Positions 50,919 to 59,536 of a stretch of 64,000 nt of DNA are shown here, piece after piece (within the stretch, counting starts at the first letter, position 1; each line of letters starts with the position of its first letter). Under the pieces are notes generated by a model. That model did not search any database and had not been told where the DNA came from. It saw nothing but the letters and a program-made list of their open reading frames with translations. Made by a program: the position numbers and the translations under genes. Origin of the DNA: Prevotellaceae bacterium (GTDB lineage Bacteria; Bacteroidota; Bacteroidia; Bacteroidales; Paludibacteraceae); NCBI GenBank assembly GCA_031271465.1, contig JAISVR010000010.1, positions 1 through 64,000 of the forward strand, given 5' to 3'.

Positions 50919-53135
50919 CTAAAATTCTCCAAAGTTTAATTCTATAAAACTTGATGCGTTTTCCAAATAACTATCTAATTGCTTTTTCATCTCTTCGCAT
51001 CTTTTTTGGATATCAATTCTATGATCAAATTCTGATATTCTGATTTTATTATTCTTTATAGAAATATCAAACCCTCGACTCAAAGTTTGATATGGAAGTT
51101 CTCCAGTTTTTTGGTTTACTTGGATTTTTCTATCCCAAGGTTGTATAGAATCGAGTAAAATGCCGAAATATGTAAATGGATTACTATATAATTTTGTTTT
51201 GTATTTAGAATTTGGAGTATAATTAGCTGGGTATAGATTATGTGTCAATATTGCAAACGAAGTTTCAATAAAAATATCATTAATCTTATAATTTAAATAA
51301 TCTTTGTCATTTTCAAAATCTAATCCTATACCAATAGATAATAATTTATTAAAATCGTCATCATTTTTAGCAGAAAACAATAATTGCTTATATATATCAA
51401 CCACAGAAAGGAATATTAATCCAGAAGCAATTCCGTGGTCATAATTGGAATATTTTGGTTTGTTCTTAACTAGTAAGGTTGATAAATCTACTAAATCCGA
51501 TTTAGTTATTTTATTATTTAATTTACTTATAACTTGCATATAAAGAGCATTATTCTCTTTTGCTAATAAATTGTCGTATGATAAAGTGTTATTTGCAATG
51601 TCTATGTTTAGATTTAATTTTATGCCTTTGTTCTGAAAAATTTCCTCTATTGATTCTCTAATGGTTTTTAAATTACATTTAAGGTTAAATTGAATTCTTA
51701 TTTCTTCTTCTAATGGTTTGGCTATTACCTTTGATAATTTTTTATAGTTGTTTGCAACTTTAATTAGATACGATTCAATAACAGCATCTAATGTAGAATT
51801 ACTATTCATATCTTGATCAAAGTTGATGTTTTTTAATTTTTCAGAAAGAAGTCCCTCAAAAATATCCGACATTCTTTTTGGAATTTCTTTTCCAATATCA
51901 TTAATAACTTCTGTTAAGCGACCAGAATAAGATTGTTGCCAATTTTGTTTCTGATATCCTGTAAATTCATATAATATAGTATATATATTGAAACAATATT
52001 GCTTAAAATTAGTATCTGAAAATATCGTTGAATAATCGGAAGAAGTTTTTTCATGAATATAATTCACTGTTTGGTCAAATTCAGACAAAGATATGTTTGG
52101 AAAAAGATTTTTAATTAACTCTTCGAGTTTTACAGAAGAATTAATATAATACTCCCAGGAATAATTTTTAAGATTAAAATAATTTTTATTATATGGTGCA
52201 TTCTTTGATTCTTCAATTTCGCTTAAAAGATTACTTCGTCTATTATTATGTGTTGTTTTTATCGGATTTGAGTTCCCTGGAATAAATATGAGCATAGGCG
52301 ACATTGTTTTTTTCTCACAGAGAACAGCGATAATATTTTCTTTATTTAAAAGAGCATAAACATCTCTAAGCGTTTCATATCCATAAATTCTTTCAGTTAA
52401 GAAATAATTAGAATATGACTTTAATTCTTCTCTTTTTGATTCATGGCAATTGATTCGCAATTTTTCAAAACTGAATTCAGAAGCACTTTTTATCAGTTTA
52501 TATACTCCTATAAATTTAGCTAAACTTTTCAGAGAAAGGTCTTTGCTTATAGATGTAGATATATCGTTATAAATGCTTAAATATGCTTTTTTATCTTTTG
52601 AATCCGTATTTTCTTTTAAAAGATACTCTATAGGATAGGCAATGTCGTGGTAAAGGACAAAATATCTCCATGCTACTATAAAGTCTTTTACAGTTGATTT
52701 TGTTACATTATTTGATTTTATCTCTGTTATTTTTCTTTTATTCTTAAATTCCGTAAGGATATTTTCATTTAAAGTGTGATGGTAAAAAAACATATAAATT
52801 CCCGATAAATATAAATGGACTATATGAACAAAATGATCTCTCCCATTATAATGTTTTTTTTCATTTACAGATAATTGAGTCTCCATATCCAATAAATTCC
52901 ATAATAATGCTGTTGGAGGTCCAAAGAAAGAATCATAAGACAATCGTAATAATATTTTTTTTGCATAATGAATTTGCAAGTCAAAATTTTCTTCTTTTAA
53001 AAAAGCAATAAAAATATCTTTTGAAGGAAAAATAAAATCAAATAATTCAAAATATTCCTTTTTATTTTTTATTGGAATTGGGTTTGTAAAAAGATATTTT
53101 TCTAATGTTTTATTTATATTATTCTTTGTTCTCAT
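50919..53135 (-). CDS. Uncharacterised 738-residue protein with candidate HD-type metal-binding motifs
   Basis: I do not recognise a named family. By eye, NGRDHFVHIVHLYLSGIYMF (about 98-117), WRYFVLYHDIAYPIEYL (H163-D164), YSNYDHGIASGLIF (near 580) and ETSFAILTHNLYP (near 650) present the histidine, HD, histidine and histidine/aspartate spacing of an HD phosphohydrolase spread over a long chain. The insert between about 170 and 570 is mostly charged helix. No membrane segment or signal. Six bases separate it from the 216-residue gene upstream; 92 bp separate it from the small gene downstream. Cytosolic enzyme or sensor partner of the SAMHD1-like protein is my inference. Confidence 0.6.
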   Translation of the reverse strand: MRTKNNINKTLEKYLFTNPIPIKNKKEYFELFDFIFPSKDIFIAFLKEENFDLQIHYAKKILLRLSYDSFFGPPTALLWNLLDMETQLSVNEKKHYNGRDHFVHIVHLYLSGIYMFFYHHTLNENILTEFKNKRKITEIKSNNVTKSTVKDFIVAWRYFVLYHDIAYPIEYLLKENTDSKDKKAYLSIYNDISTSISKDLSLKSLAKFIGVYKLIKSASEFSFEKLRINCHESKREELKSYSNYFLTERIYGYETLRDVYALLNKENIIAVLCEKKTMSPMLIFIPGNSNPIKTTHNNRRSNLLSEIEESKNAPYNKNYFNLKNYSWEYYINSSVKLEELIKNLFPNISLSEFDQTVNYIHEKTSSDYSTIFSDTNFKQYCFNIYTILYEFTGYQKQNWQQSYSGRLTEVINDIGKEIPKRMSDIFEGLLSEKLKNINFDQDMNSNSTLDAVIESYLIKVANNYKKLSKVIAKPLEEEIRIQFNLKCNLKTIRESIEEIFQNKGIKLNLNIDIANNTLSYDNLLAKENNALYMQVISKLNNKITKSDLVDLSTLLVKNKPKYSNYDHGIASGLIFLSVVDIYKQLLFSAKNDDDFNKLLSIGIGLDFENDKDYLNYKINDIFIETSFAILTHNLYPANYTPNSKYKTKLYSNPFTYFGILLDSIQPWDRKIQVNQKTGELPYQTLSRGFDISIKNNKIRISEFDHRIDIQKRCEEMKKQLDSYLENASSFIELNFGEF

Positions 53136-53140
53136 AATAC

Positions 53141-53791
53141 TTATGTATGTTTTTTTGTTTCAACAATAATTCTTGCAATATCTTTATAATTTTTTTTATT
53201 TAATCGGTTTTTCGCACAATAGTTTTCACAATCTAATTTATATACTTTATTTAATGTTTCTTTATCACTATCCTTTATCACTTTTGAAAGTATATTTTGA
53301 AATCTTTTTTTAGATATTTTATTGGGAGGATAAAACAAATAGTATGTGTTAATGGTCGCCAAATAAATTTTAAAAGAATACGAAAATTCACTTGACTCTT
53401 TTTCTGTCCATTTTTCTTTAAAGATTTTCAACGCATCATTTATTATTCTTTTCTGTTTACTCTTTTTTTTTGCGAGCCCTTTTCTATTATGCGTATTTAT
53501 ATTTGATTTAATGTTTAATGCTATGGTTTTAGCCAAACTATCTATTTGTTCAGTATTACTTATCGAATCAAATTTTTCTTGAATCTTTACAAGTAGTTTT
53601 CTGTCATATAAAAGTTCTTCATTTTGCTCTTTAAGAAAAGTAATTCTCGGAAAAGAATCAATATTTTCAATTTCAGTTGAAATTGAAAACTTAGAACATT
53701 GGATAGATATGTCAAAAATAAATTCTGAATGTTTTGTTTTTGACTTAAATAAATTAACTTTGCAATTGTTAGTGAAAATGTTTTTTGTCAT
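53141..53791 (-). CDS. Hypothetical protein, first gene of the HD operon
   Basis: 216 residues, no known family. N-terminal half shows short strands (FIFDISIQCSKFSISTEIEN), the C-terminal half is lysine-rich and helical (KGLAKKKSKQKRIINDALKI), with NYCAKNRLNKKNYKDIARII near the end. Basic overall (many lysines), so nucleic-acid binding is possible. It is followed 6 bp later by the 738-residue gene. No clear -7 box was seen in the AT-rich leader at 53792-53860. Confidence 0.55.
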   Translation of the reverse strand: MTKNIFTNNCKVNLFKSKTKHSEFIFDISIQCSKFSISTEIENIDSFPRITFLKEQNEELLYDRKLLVKIQEKFDSISNTEQIDSLAKTIALNIKSNINTHNRKGLAKKKSKQKRIINDALKIFKEKWTEKESSEFSYSFKIYLATINTYYLFYPPNKISKKRFQNILSKVIKDSDKETLNKVYKLDCENYCAKNRLNKKNYKDIARIIVETKKHT

Positions 53792-53927
53792 AAATAATTT
53801 CTAATTATTAAATTTGTTATCATTACTTTATTGTATTTTCTTTTGCTTTAAATCCCCCCATCCACCACACAAAAAAAACAACCAAAACGAACTCCCGTCC
53901 GTTTCGGTTATCCTTTTTCCAAATTAC

Positions 53928-54608
53928 TTAGCCCTTCACTTCCTCCTCCTTCTTCCTATTTCCACCCCGCACATCATGAATGCGGCGCGCATTAAAATAC
54001 ACCGTAAGAAAAGCCTCATCAAAGATAAAACCCTCAACCAGCGCATCCATCGTTTTCAGTTCCCTGCGCATTTTCGACAGCAGCTTTTCGATAGACGAAG
54101 TATTCTCCATGCGGAAATCCAGCATCGCATCACGGTGAGCACCCGAACTCGCCAGCTTATCGATAGCCGTTTGCAGTTCGTCCAAAGCCACCTCATCAAT
54201 CTCGTAAGCCTTAAGCTGCGTAAGACGCGCCTTACACACTTCAACAATAGCCCGCGCGAGATTCAGCAAATTGCTGAAAGAAAGAATATCGAGTGACGAA
54301 CGCGAGAAATCCGACTGCGTTGCAGCCACCACATCATCTTCCAAACGGGCAAAAGCGCGCAATTTTCTGCCAACCACAAACAAAAGCTCCTCCAGTTCCG
54401 TACGCGCCTCCTCTTTAGCAGCCGTATAACCCTCAGGCGCATTCTCTTTCTGCTTAGCAGCCGTTTCGTTAATATCTTTACTCAAGGCTTTCAAGCGCGC
54501 ATACCCTGCCGACACCAACGCCTTGTTTTCCCACACACTCTTTCTGTTATCAAAAACATCAAGAACAGCACTCGACATACCAACATAATTACTTTGTGTT
54601 TTTCTCAT
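53928..54608 (-). CDS. DUF6261-like hypothetical protein
   Basis: 226 residues from the ATG at 54608 (start MRKTQSNYVGMSSAVLDVFD); 13 upstream residues belong to the leader. All-helical with heptad-like repeats: ALVSAGYARLKALSKDINET, TELEELLFVVGRKLRAFARL and RAIVEVCKARLTQLKAYEID. I recognise it as the Bacteroidales family often annotated DUF6261; no function is known to me. High GC relative to the HD operon next door marks the island boundary at about 53800-53900. Confidence 0.6.
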   Translation of the reverse strand: MRKTQSNYVGMSSAVLDVFDNRKSVWENKALVSAGYARLKALSKDINETAAKQKENAPEGYTAAKEEARTELEELLFVVGRKLRAFARLEDDVVAATQSDFSRSSLDILSFSNLLNLARAIVEVCKARLTQLKAYEIDEVALDELQTAIDKLASSGAHRDAMLDFRMENTSSIEKLLSKMRRELKTMDALVEGFIFDEAFLTVYFNARRIHDVRGGNRKKEEEVKG

Positions 54609-54777
54609 AAGTTTAAGTTTTTTAAAAATTAGATATAAGAGTAACAAAAAACGAGTGCAAAAATAATATATATATTAAATAAACAATAGTATTTATTTAA
54701 AAAAAAACATATAAATTCTTCAAAATAAATTTTCATTTAGAATTTATAAAACTTCCCACGATTCCCAACTGTTTTTC

Positions 54778-54945
54778 GCCGACACCCGGACACTCACCGC
54801 CGACTCCTGGACATGCACCGCCGATTCCTAGACATGCACCGCTGACTCCTGGACACTCACCGCCGATTCCTGGACATGCACCGCCGACTCCTGGACACTT
54901 ACCGCCGACACCTGGACACTCACCGTCGACTTCCGGACACACACC
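54778..54945. repeat. 21-bp minisatellite, eight copies
   Basis: The unit CCGCCGACTCCTGGACACTC (first 20 of 21 bases) is repeated eight times with variation at a few positions. On the minus strand it keeps an open frame encoding a seven-residue repeat CPGVGGE/A/K, from 54942 to 54733, but the product has no signal, no start context and no known family. Confidence 0.85.
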
Positions 54946-54985
54946 TAGCCCTTCGCGTCATTACTCCCGTTAGTCGTGATTGCTA

Positions 54986-55030
54986 ATTGCGGGCTTAACC
55001 CGCAATCGCCCAACAACAATTAATCGCCTT
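54986..55030 (+). repeat. GCGGGCTTAACCCGC repeat family, copy 2
   Basis: ATTGCGGGCTTAACCCGCAA, then TCGCCCAACAACAATTAATC; nearly identical to 57358-57402. Confidence 0.8.
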
Positions 55031-55625
55031 TAAACCTTAAAGGGGTTGTCCCAAAAGTCTTTTAGAACGCAAATATCGCAAATGAACACAAATATTATTT
55101 CACTAAAAAACCATATATTAAAAGCGAAAATTTCCGAAAGTATGTAACACAAGCTACTATCAGTAAAAAACCCTATTCGTCATGTCGACGAAGCGATCAA
55201 GTATACGACGAAGCGCAGAAGAACCATCTCATTAAAAGAATATTTTTTGTATGCAGTTAGCTTAGTGCGATGTCCCCACTGCAGTCGGCATGACGAGATT
55301 TTTATTTATGCTTATCCGCAACAACCCAACTAAATATTACACTGCTCCGCAGCTTATTTATTAAGATAATAAATGGCTGCAAAGATTTATGCAGCGCTGC
55401 AGCTATCCTGTTTTGTAATAAAAGCACAGCGTGCCGTAAATAGCTGTAGAAATTAAGAAATACCACCTATTCAGGTGCATAGCACCGAAACTTTTGGAGT
55501 ACTATTGCGGAAAGCATATTTTTATTTTACAGAATTATCCCTTTGAGGATTGCAAAGCAAACACAATCCGTCATTAGCTCCCGTCGGTCGCTGACCGCTG
55601 GTTGCGAGGAAGAACAACGAAGCGC

Positions 55626-55687
55626 GTCATTGCAAGGTACGAAGCAATCCATGCTTGTATTAAGATTGCTTCGTACCTTGCAATGAC
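55626..55687. repeat. Perfect 24-bp inverted repeat
   Basis: The arm at 55626-55649 (GTCATTGCAAGGTACGAAGC then AATC) is the exact reverse complement of 55664-55687, separated by 14 bases. It is a fully palindromic member of the GTCATTGCGAGG repeat family, with AAGG in place of GAGG in both arms. Confidence 0.9.
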
Positions 55688-55750
55688 GAAACAAGCCTCA
55701 AAGAGATAATCCGTTATTTTAAGAAGCAACTTAAAATATTTATCCCAACC

Positions 55751-56305
55751 CTACACCCCCGGCGGAAGCTTATCGCCCATTCTCTCCCTGCGCTCAAAAA
55801 TTTCGCCATCGGCAATAAAAGTACCGTCACCACGAGCGTGCAGTATGCGTTTATCCTTATGATTATTATTTATCCATGCCTTCAAACCGTCCAACACAAA
55901 AATATTGTGCTGTCCGATATAATCCACCACGCGGCACTCAATATTCGCATAACACTCCTTTATCAGCGGGGCGCAAACATGTGAAGCAGGAAGAGCCGTA
56001 AGCCCGAAGCGGTCAAACTTATCAATCTCCCGTCCGGTAGAAGTACCCACATCCAAAATCGTTTCAACCAGGTCGGCAGTAGCAATCCCGATAACACACT
56101 CCCCCGTTTTCAACAACGCTTCGCAGGAATAATTCCAAGGTCCGGTAAGCAGGGCAAACCTCGGCGTAAAATCCATCACCATAGTCCAGGTAATAGTCAT
56201 CAGGTTAGGCTTCCCGTTGTGCGAAGTACTTATCATCGTTACCGGTCCCGGCTCGATAAGCATAAAAGCTTTCTGTAATTCAAGTTCCTTCATAAGATTA
56301 GGCAT
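55751..56305 (-). CDS. Flavin reductase family protein
   Basis: 184 residues (another ATG four codons in, at 56293, is possible). IEPGPVTMISTSHNGKPNLM, then TITWTMVMDFTPRFALLTGP-W, and TADLVETILDVGTSTGREID-KF are the FMN-binding split-barrel motifs of flavin reductase-like proteins; ECYANIECRVVDYIGQHNIF follows as in the family. Binds FMN and probably reduces it or an associated substrate. Stands alone between repeat-rich gaps. Confidence 0.9.
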   Translation of the reverse strand: MPNLMKELELQKAFMLIEPGPVTMISTSHNGKPNLMTITWTMVMDFTPRFALLTGPWNYSCEALLKTGECVIGIATADLVETILDVGTSTGREIDKFDRFGLTALPASHVCAPLIKECYANIECRVVDYIGQHNIFVLDGLKAWINNNHKDKRILHARGDGTFIADGEIFERRERMGDKLPPGV

Positions 56306-56745
56306 TTAAGAATAGATTTACGACAATAAACAAAAACAAGAATCTCGTTCAAACAGGAAGGAATCGTGGTTTTTCTTTCATAGATTATTTAAATAACACC
56401 AACCAATCTAAATAAAAAAAGAAAAAAACAAGCACAACAAGAGTTACTACACCTGTTGCGAAGCTCTAAAAAAAGAGGATTAATATCAATAATATTACCA
56501 CAGCACCCGTTCAAACGAGATTCAGTTTTTACAAAACTTTTCTGTTCTTAAAAAGAACAAACGAAACAAACCGCTGTTTGTTTCTGGTGAAATTTTAAAA
56601 AAAATAATATATAAAATGATTAAATCGCTGCAAAAATAAAATTTATAATTTAAATAAACAATAATAAATATTTAAAAAAATACATGTAATATGATTAAAA
56701 TACATTTTCATTGAAATTAAACGAACATATCCTTTTAATCGTGCC

Positions 56746-57300
56746 CGTCATTACGATCAACAGCGAAGCAATCACAACGCACACCGTCATTGCGAGGAGG
56801 AACGACGAAGCAATCGCAGTACAGGAATGGATTGCTTCGTACCTCGCAATGACGGGCACAACCAACAGGAGAAACAACAAAGCAACCCCAACGCACACCG
56901 TCATAACGAAGAGAAACGCCAAAGCAATCACAACGCACACCGTCATTGCGAGGAGGAACGACGAAGCAATCTCAGTACAAGAATAGATTGCTTCATACCT
57001 CGCAATGACGAGGAAGTAGAATGATGAGAAAAGTAACAACAGGAAAAACCCAACAACTGCCCGTCATTGCGAGGAGGAACGACGAAGCAATCTCGTATGA
57101 AGTCTGAACCTCGATTATAATAGGATTAAAAGAAAAACAGGATACCGGATTGCTTCGTGCCTCGCAATGACGAGAAAATAGAATGATGAGAAAAATAACA
57201 ACAGGAAAACCCAACAACTGCCCGTCATTACGAAGAGAAACAACAAAGCAATCACACCGCACTCCGTCATTGCGAGGAGGAACGACGAAGCAATCTCGTA
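56746..57300 (+). repeat. Array of GTCATTGCGAGG palindromic repeats
   Basis: Full left arms CGTCATTGCGAGGAGGAACG begin at 56784-56785, 56941, 57062 and 57264-57265, each followed by an inverted right arm within 30 to 80 bases (for example 56830-56855 and 56987-57010), plus degenerate TTACGAAGAGAAAC variants between them. Confidence 0.88.
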
Positions 57301-57357
57301 TGCAATCAGAATCGAGATTAAAATAAGATTAGATAAACAGGTTTAACCGTATCCGTC

Positions 57358-57402
57358 ATTGCGGGCTTGACCCGCAATCGCTCAACAACAATTAATCGCC
57401 TT
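57358..57402 (+). repeat. GCGGGCTTGACCCGC repeat family, copy 3
   Basis: Matches 54986-55030 with three or so substitutions, including the AACAACAATTAATCGCCTT flank. Confidence 0.8.
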
Positions 57403-57437
57403 ATGTAAGATACCGCATCAAACACGGCATAACAAAT

Positions 57438-58682
57438 TTAAACCAGCTTGTGAATCACCAAGCCCGAGCGCAGTTTCGGTTCAAACCAGGTAGTCTTAGG
57501 AGGCATAATATTACCACTGTCAGCAATATCAATCAACTGTTTCATCGACACCGGATACAGAGCCAACGCCACGCGCATATCCCCGCTGTCCACACGACTT
57601 TTCAGTTCACCCAAACCTCGTATGCCGCCCACAAAATCAATACGCTTATCCGAACGCAAATCCTTAATGCCCAAAATATCATTCAAAATCAAATCCGACG
57701 AAATAGTAACATCAAGTACCCCGATAGGATCATTATCATTGTAAGTACCCGGCTTTGCCGTAAGCGAATACCATTTCCCCGACAAGTAAAGCGAGAAATT
57801 ATGCAGCTTAGCAGGCTTATAAATCTCCGCACCCTTATCCTCCACCGTGAAACTCTTAGCCAAAGCAGCCAAAAACTCATCATCCGTCAATCCGTTCAAA
57901 TCCTTTACCACACGGTTGTAATCAATAATATTCAACTGATTATCGGGGAAACACACAGCAAGAAAATAATTATACTCCTCCTTGCCGGTATGCAGAGGAT
58001 TATTGCGGCGTTTCTCGTCGCCCACCAAAGCCGCCGCCGCGCTGCGGTGATGACCGTCCGCAATATATAAAAAAGGAATTTGCGCAAAAATTTCCGTAAT
58101 ACGCTTAATAGTAGCCTCATCCTCAATCAGCCAAAAATGGTGCCCGAAACCATCAGGAGCCGTAAAATCATATTCCGCAGGCTGCGCGGTAATATTCGCC
58201 ACAATCGCATCCAGTTCGGCATTATGCGGATAAGCAAAAAACACAGGCTCGATGTTCGCATTATTCACACGCACATGCTTCATGCGATCCTCCTCCTTAT
58301 CCCGGCGCGTCAACTCATGCTTTTTAATATTCCCCTTCATATAATCCTCAACACTCGCAGCCACAACCAAACCATACTGCGTGCGTCCGTTCATAGTTTG
58401 AGCATAAACATAGTAATTCTCCTTACCATCTTGCAGCAACCAGCCCTTTTCTTGGAACTTCTCAAAATTTTCAACAGCCTTCGCATACACTTTTTCATCG
58501 TGCTCGTCGGTACCCGCAGGAAAATCAATTTCAGGTTTAATAATATGATACAACGACTTCTCGTTACCCGCAGCTTCGGCGCGAGCCTCTTCCGAATTCA
58601 ACACATCGTAGGGGCGAGAAGCCACCTGTTCCACTAAGTTTTTAGGCGGACGAACGCCCTTGAAAGGTTTAATTACAGCCAT
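57438..58682 (-). CDS. DUF1015 family protein
   Basis: 414 residues. The start MAVIKPFKGVRPPKNLVEQV-ASRPYDVLNS is diagnostic of DUF1015, followed by NEKSLYHIIKPEID, TRRDKEEDRMKHVRVNNANI, FLYIADGHHRSAAAALVGDE (the conserved HHR segment) and KSFTVEDKGAEIYKP. Structures suggest a phosphoserine- or kinase-like (SerK-related) fold: family members near serine metabolism have been called ADP-dependent serine kinase, but I see no serA/serC neighbour here. Full length. Confidence 0.9.
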   Translation of the reverse strand: MAVIKPFKGVRPPKNLVEQVASRPYDVLNSEEARAEAAGNEKSLYHIIKPEIDFPAGTDEHDEKVYAKAVENFEKFQEKGWLLQDGKENYYVYAQTMNGRTQYGLVVAASVEDYMKGNIKKHELTRRDKEEDRMKHVRVNNANIEPVFFAYPHNAELDAIVANITAQPAEYDFTAPDGFGHHFWLIEDEATIKRITEIFAQIPFLYIADGHHRSAAAALVGDEKRRNNPLHTGKEEYNYFLAVCFPDNQLNIIDYNRVVKDLNGLTDDEFLAALAKSFTVEDKGAEIYKPAKLHNFSLYLSGKWYSLTAKPGTYNDNDPIGVLDVTISSDLILNDILGIKDLRSDKRIDFVGGIRGLGELKSRVDSGDMRVALALYPVSMKQLIDIADSGNIMPPKTTWFEPKLRSGLVIHKLV

Positions 58683-58754
58683 AAATAAATTTGTAAAGTT
58701 TATAAAGATTGAAAGTTTGTAAAAATTACGAAGCAGTTATAACTAACTCGCTTA

Positions 58755-59489
58755 TCATTCTTCCGAATTTCCCGTTTGCACACGGCGGATATATTCAGTC
58801 ATGCTAATCGGCTCCACATCGGTAGGCAAGTCGAAAAACCGGTCGGAAACATCCTGCCTTTTCACCGAAGTAGAATTATAAGTTACCACATGTTCGCCGT
58901 TATAGCAATCATACAGCAACGGAAGTCCTTTCAACTCGCCGAAAAACGGAACACGATAATGCGGAATTTGCAACTCGGGAGCATACCATGCAATAAGCTG
59001 TATACGCACATTATCTTCGGTAACCATATCGCACACAGCCTTTCGGCATTCGTAGCCGTTTATCTTTTTCTTGCCCGACATCTCGCGAACCCGAACCGAA
59101 GCATAGCGCACAGTTTTTGCCGTGAGCTGAAAATCGCGCTGTTCCTGCAGCGTAGCCACAATAAGCGTGTTATCTTCAGGCGTCGATATAGTTTGATAAT
59201 AAATATCCTGATTAATCCCTTCCGTAATAGTAATCGTAATACCCTCGAAACTCTCTATCCGTTTCGTAAAATTACGATTCATATAAAGCTTAAAGTTCGA
59301 ATCCGTATCGCCCAGCTTGGCTTTCGACAGCGAACGGTCGGGAATGCGCGTAACCTTTCCGTAGTAGCTAATAACACCTGTAAACACGCGCGAATCATCA
59401 TTACTTCTTGTTCCCTGTTTCGTTTTTTTTGCCGCCATACCCAGCGTACATACCAATATCAGGCAAAGGAAAAATATTCTTTTTTTCAT
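58755..59489 (-). CDS. GLPGLI-like exported protein
   Basis: 244 residues from the ATG at 59489, giving the signal peptide MKKRIFFLCLILVCTLGMAA. The mature part resembles the Bacteroidota GLPGLI family: GKKKINGYECRKAVCDM, a following AWYAPELQIPHYRVPFFGEL and KGLPLLYDCYNGEHVVTYNS (the family GLPGL segment reads GLPLL). Probably periplasmic; no known function. It lies 47 bp after the creD gene and is likely co-transcribed. Confidence 0.72.
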   Translation of the reverse strand: MKKRIFFLCLILVCTLGMAAKKTKQGTRSNDDSRVFTGVISYYGKVTRIPDRSLSKAKLGDTDSNFKLYMNRNFTKRIESFEGITITITEGINQDIYYQTISTPEDNTLIVATLQEQRDFQLTAKTVRYASVRVREMSGKKKINGYECRKAVCDMVTEDNVRIQLIAWYAPELQIPHYRVPFFGELKGLPLLYDCYNGEHVVTYNSTSVKRQDVSDRFFDLPTDVEPISMTEYIRRVQTGNSEE

Positions 59490-59536
59490 CAATTTAAAAT
59501 ATTGTAAAAAAACCGTCAAAGCCGGCAGGAAATCAA

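Larger units (their letters stand above)
54946..55750. other. Gene-free stretch with repeat remnants
   Basis: No gene. It holds a GCGGGCTTAACCCGC repeat copy (54986-55030), degenerate CGACGAAGC-containing remnants around 55180-55215, and the long inverted repeat at 55626-55687. The middle part, 55031-55560, shows nothing I can identify. Confidence 0.6.
56306..57437. other. 1.1-kb gene-free stretch, AT-rich then repeat-rich
   Basis: 56306-56740 is AT-rich with no gene. 56746-57300 is filled by GTCATTGCGAGG repeats, and 57358-57402 is a GCGGGCTT repeat. Open frames through the array only read the repeats and are not credible genes. Confidence 0.7.

Noticed and set aside
53814..54296. A plus-strand 160-residue gene overlapping the DUF6261-like gene
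   Set aside because: It is antisense to a longer, better-formed gene and its product is basic, histidine/arginine-rich and unlike any family.
56711..57262. Protein-coding frames in the repeat array near 57 kb
   Set aside because: The products are translations of repeats (for example HTVIARRNDEA repeated) and overlap each other on both strands.
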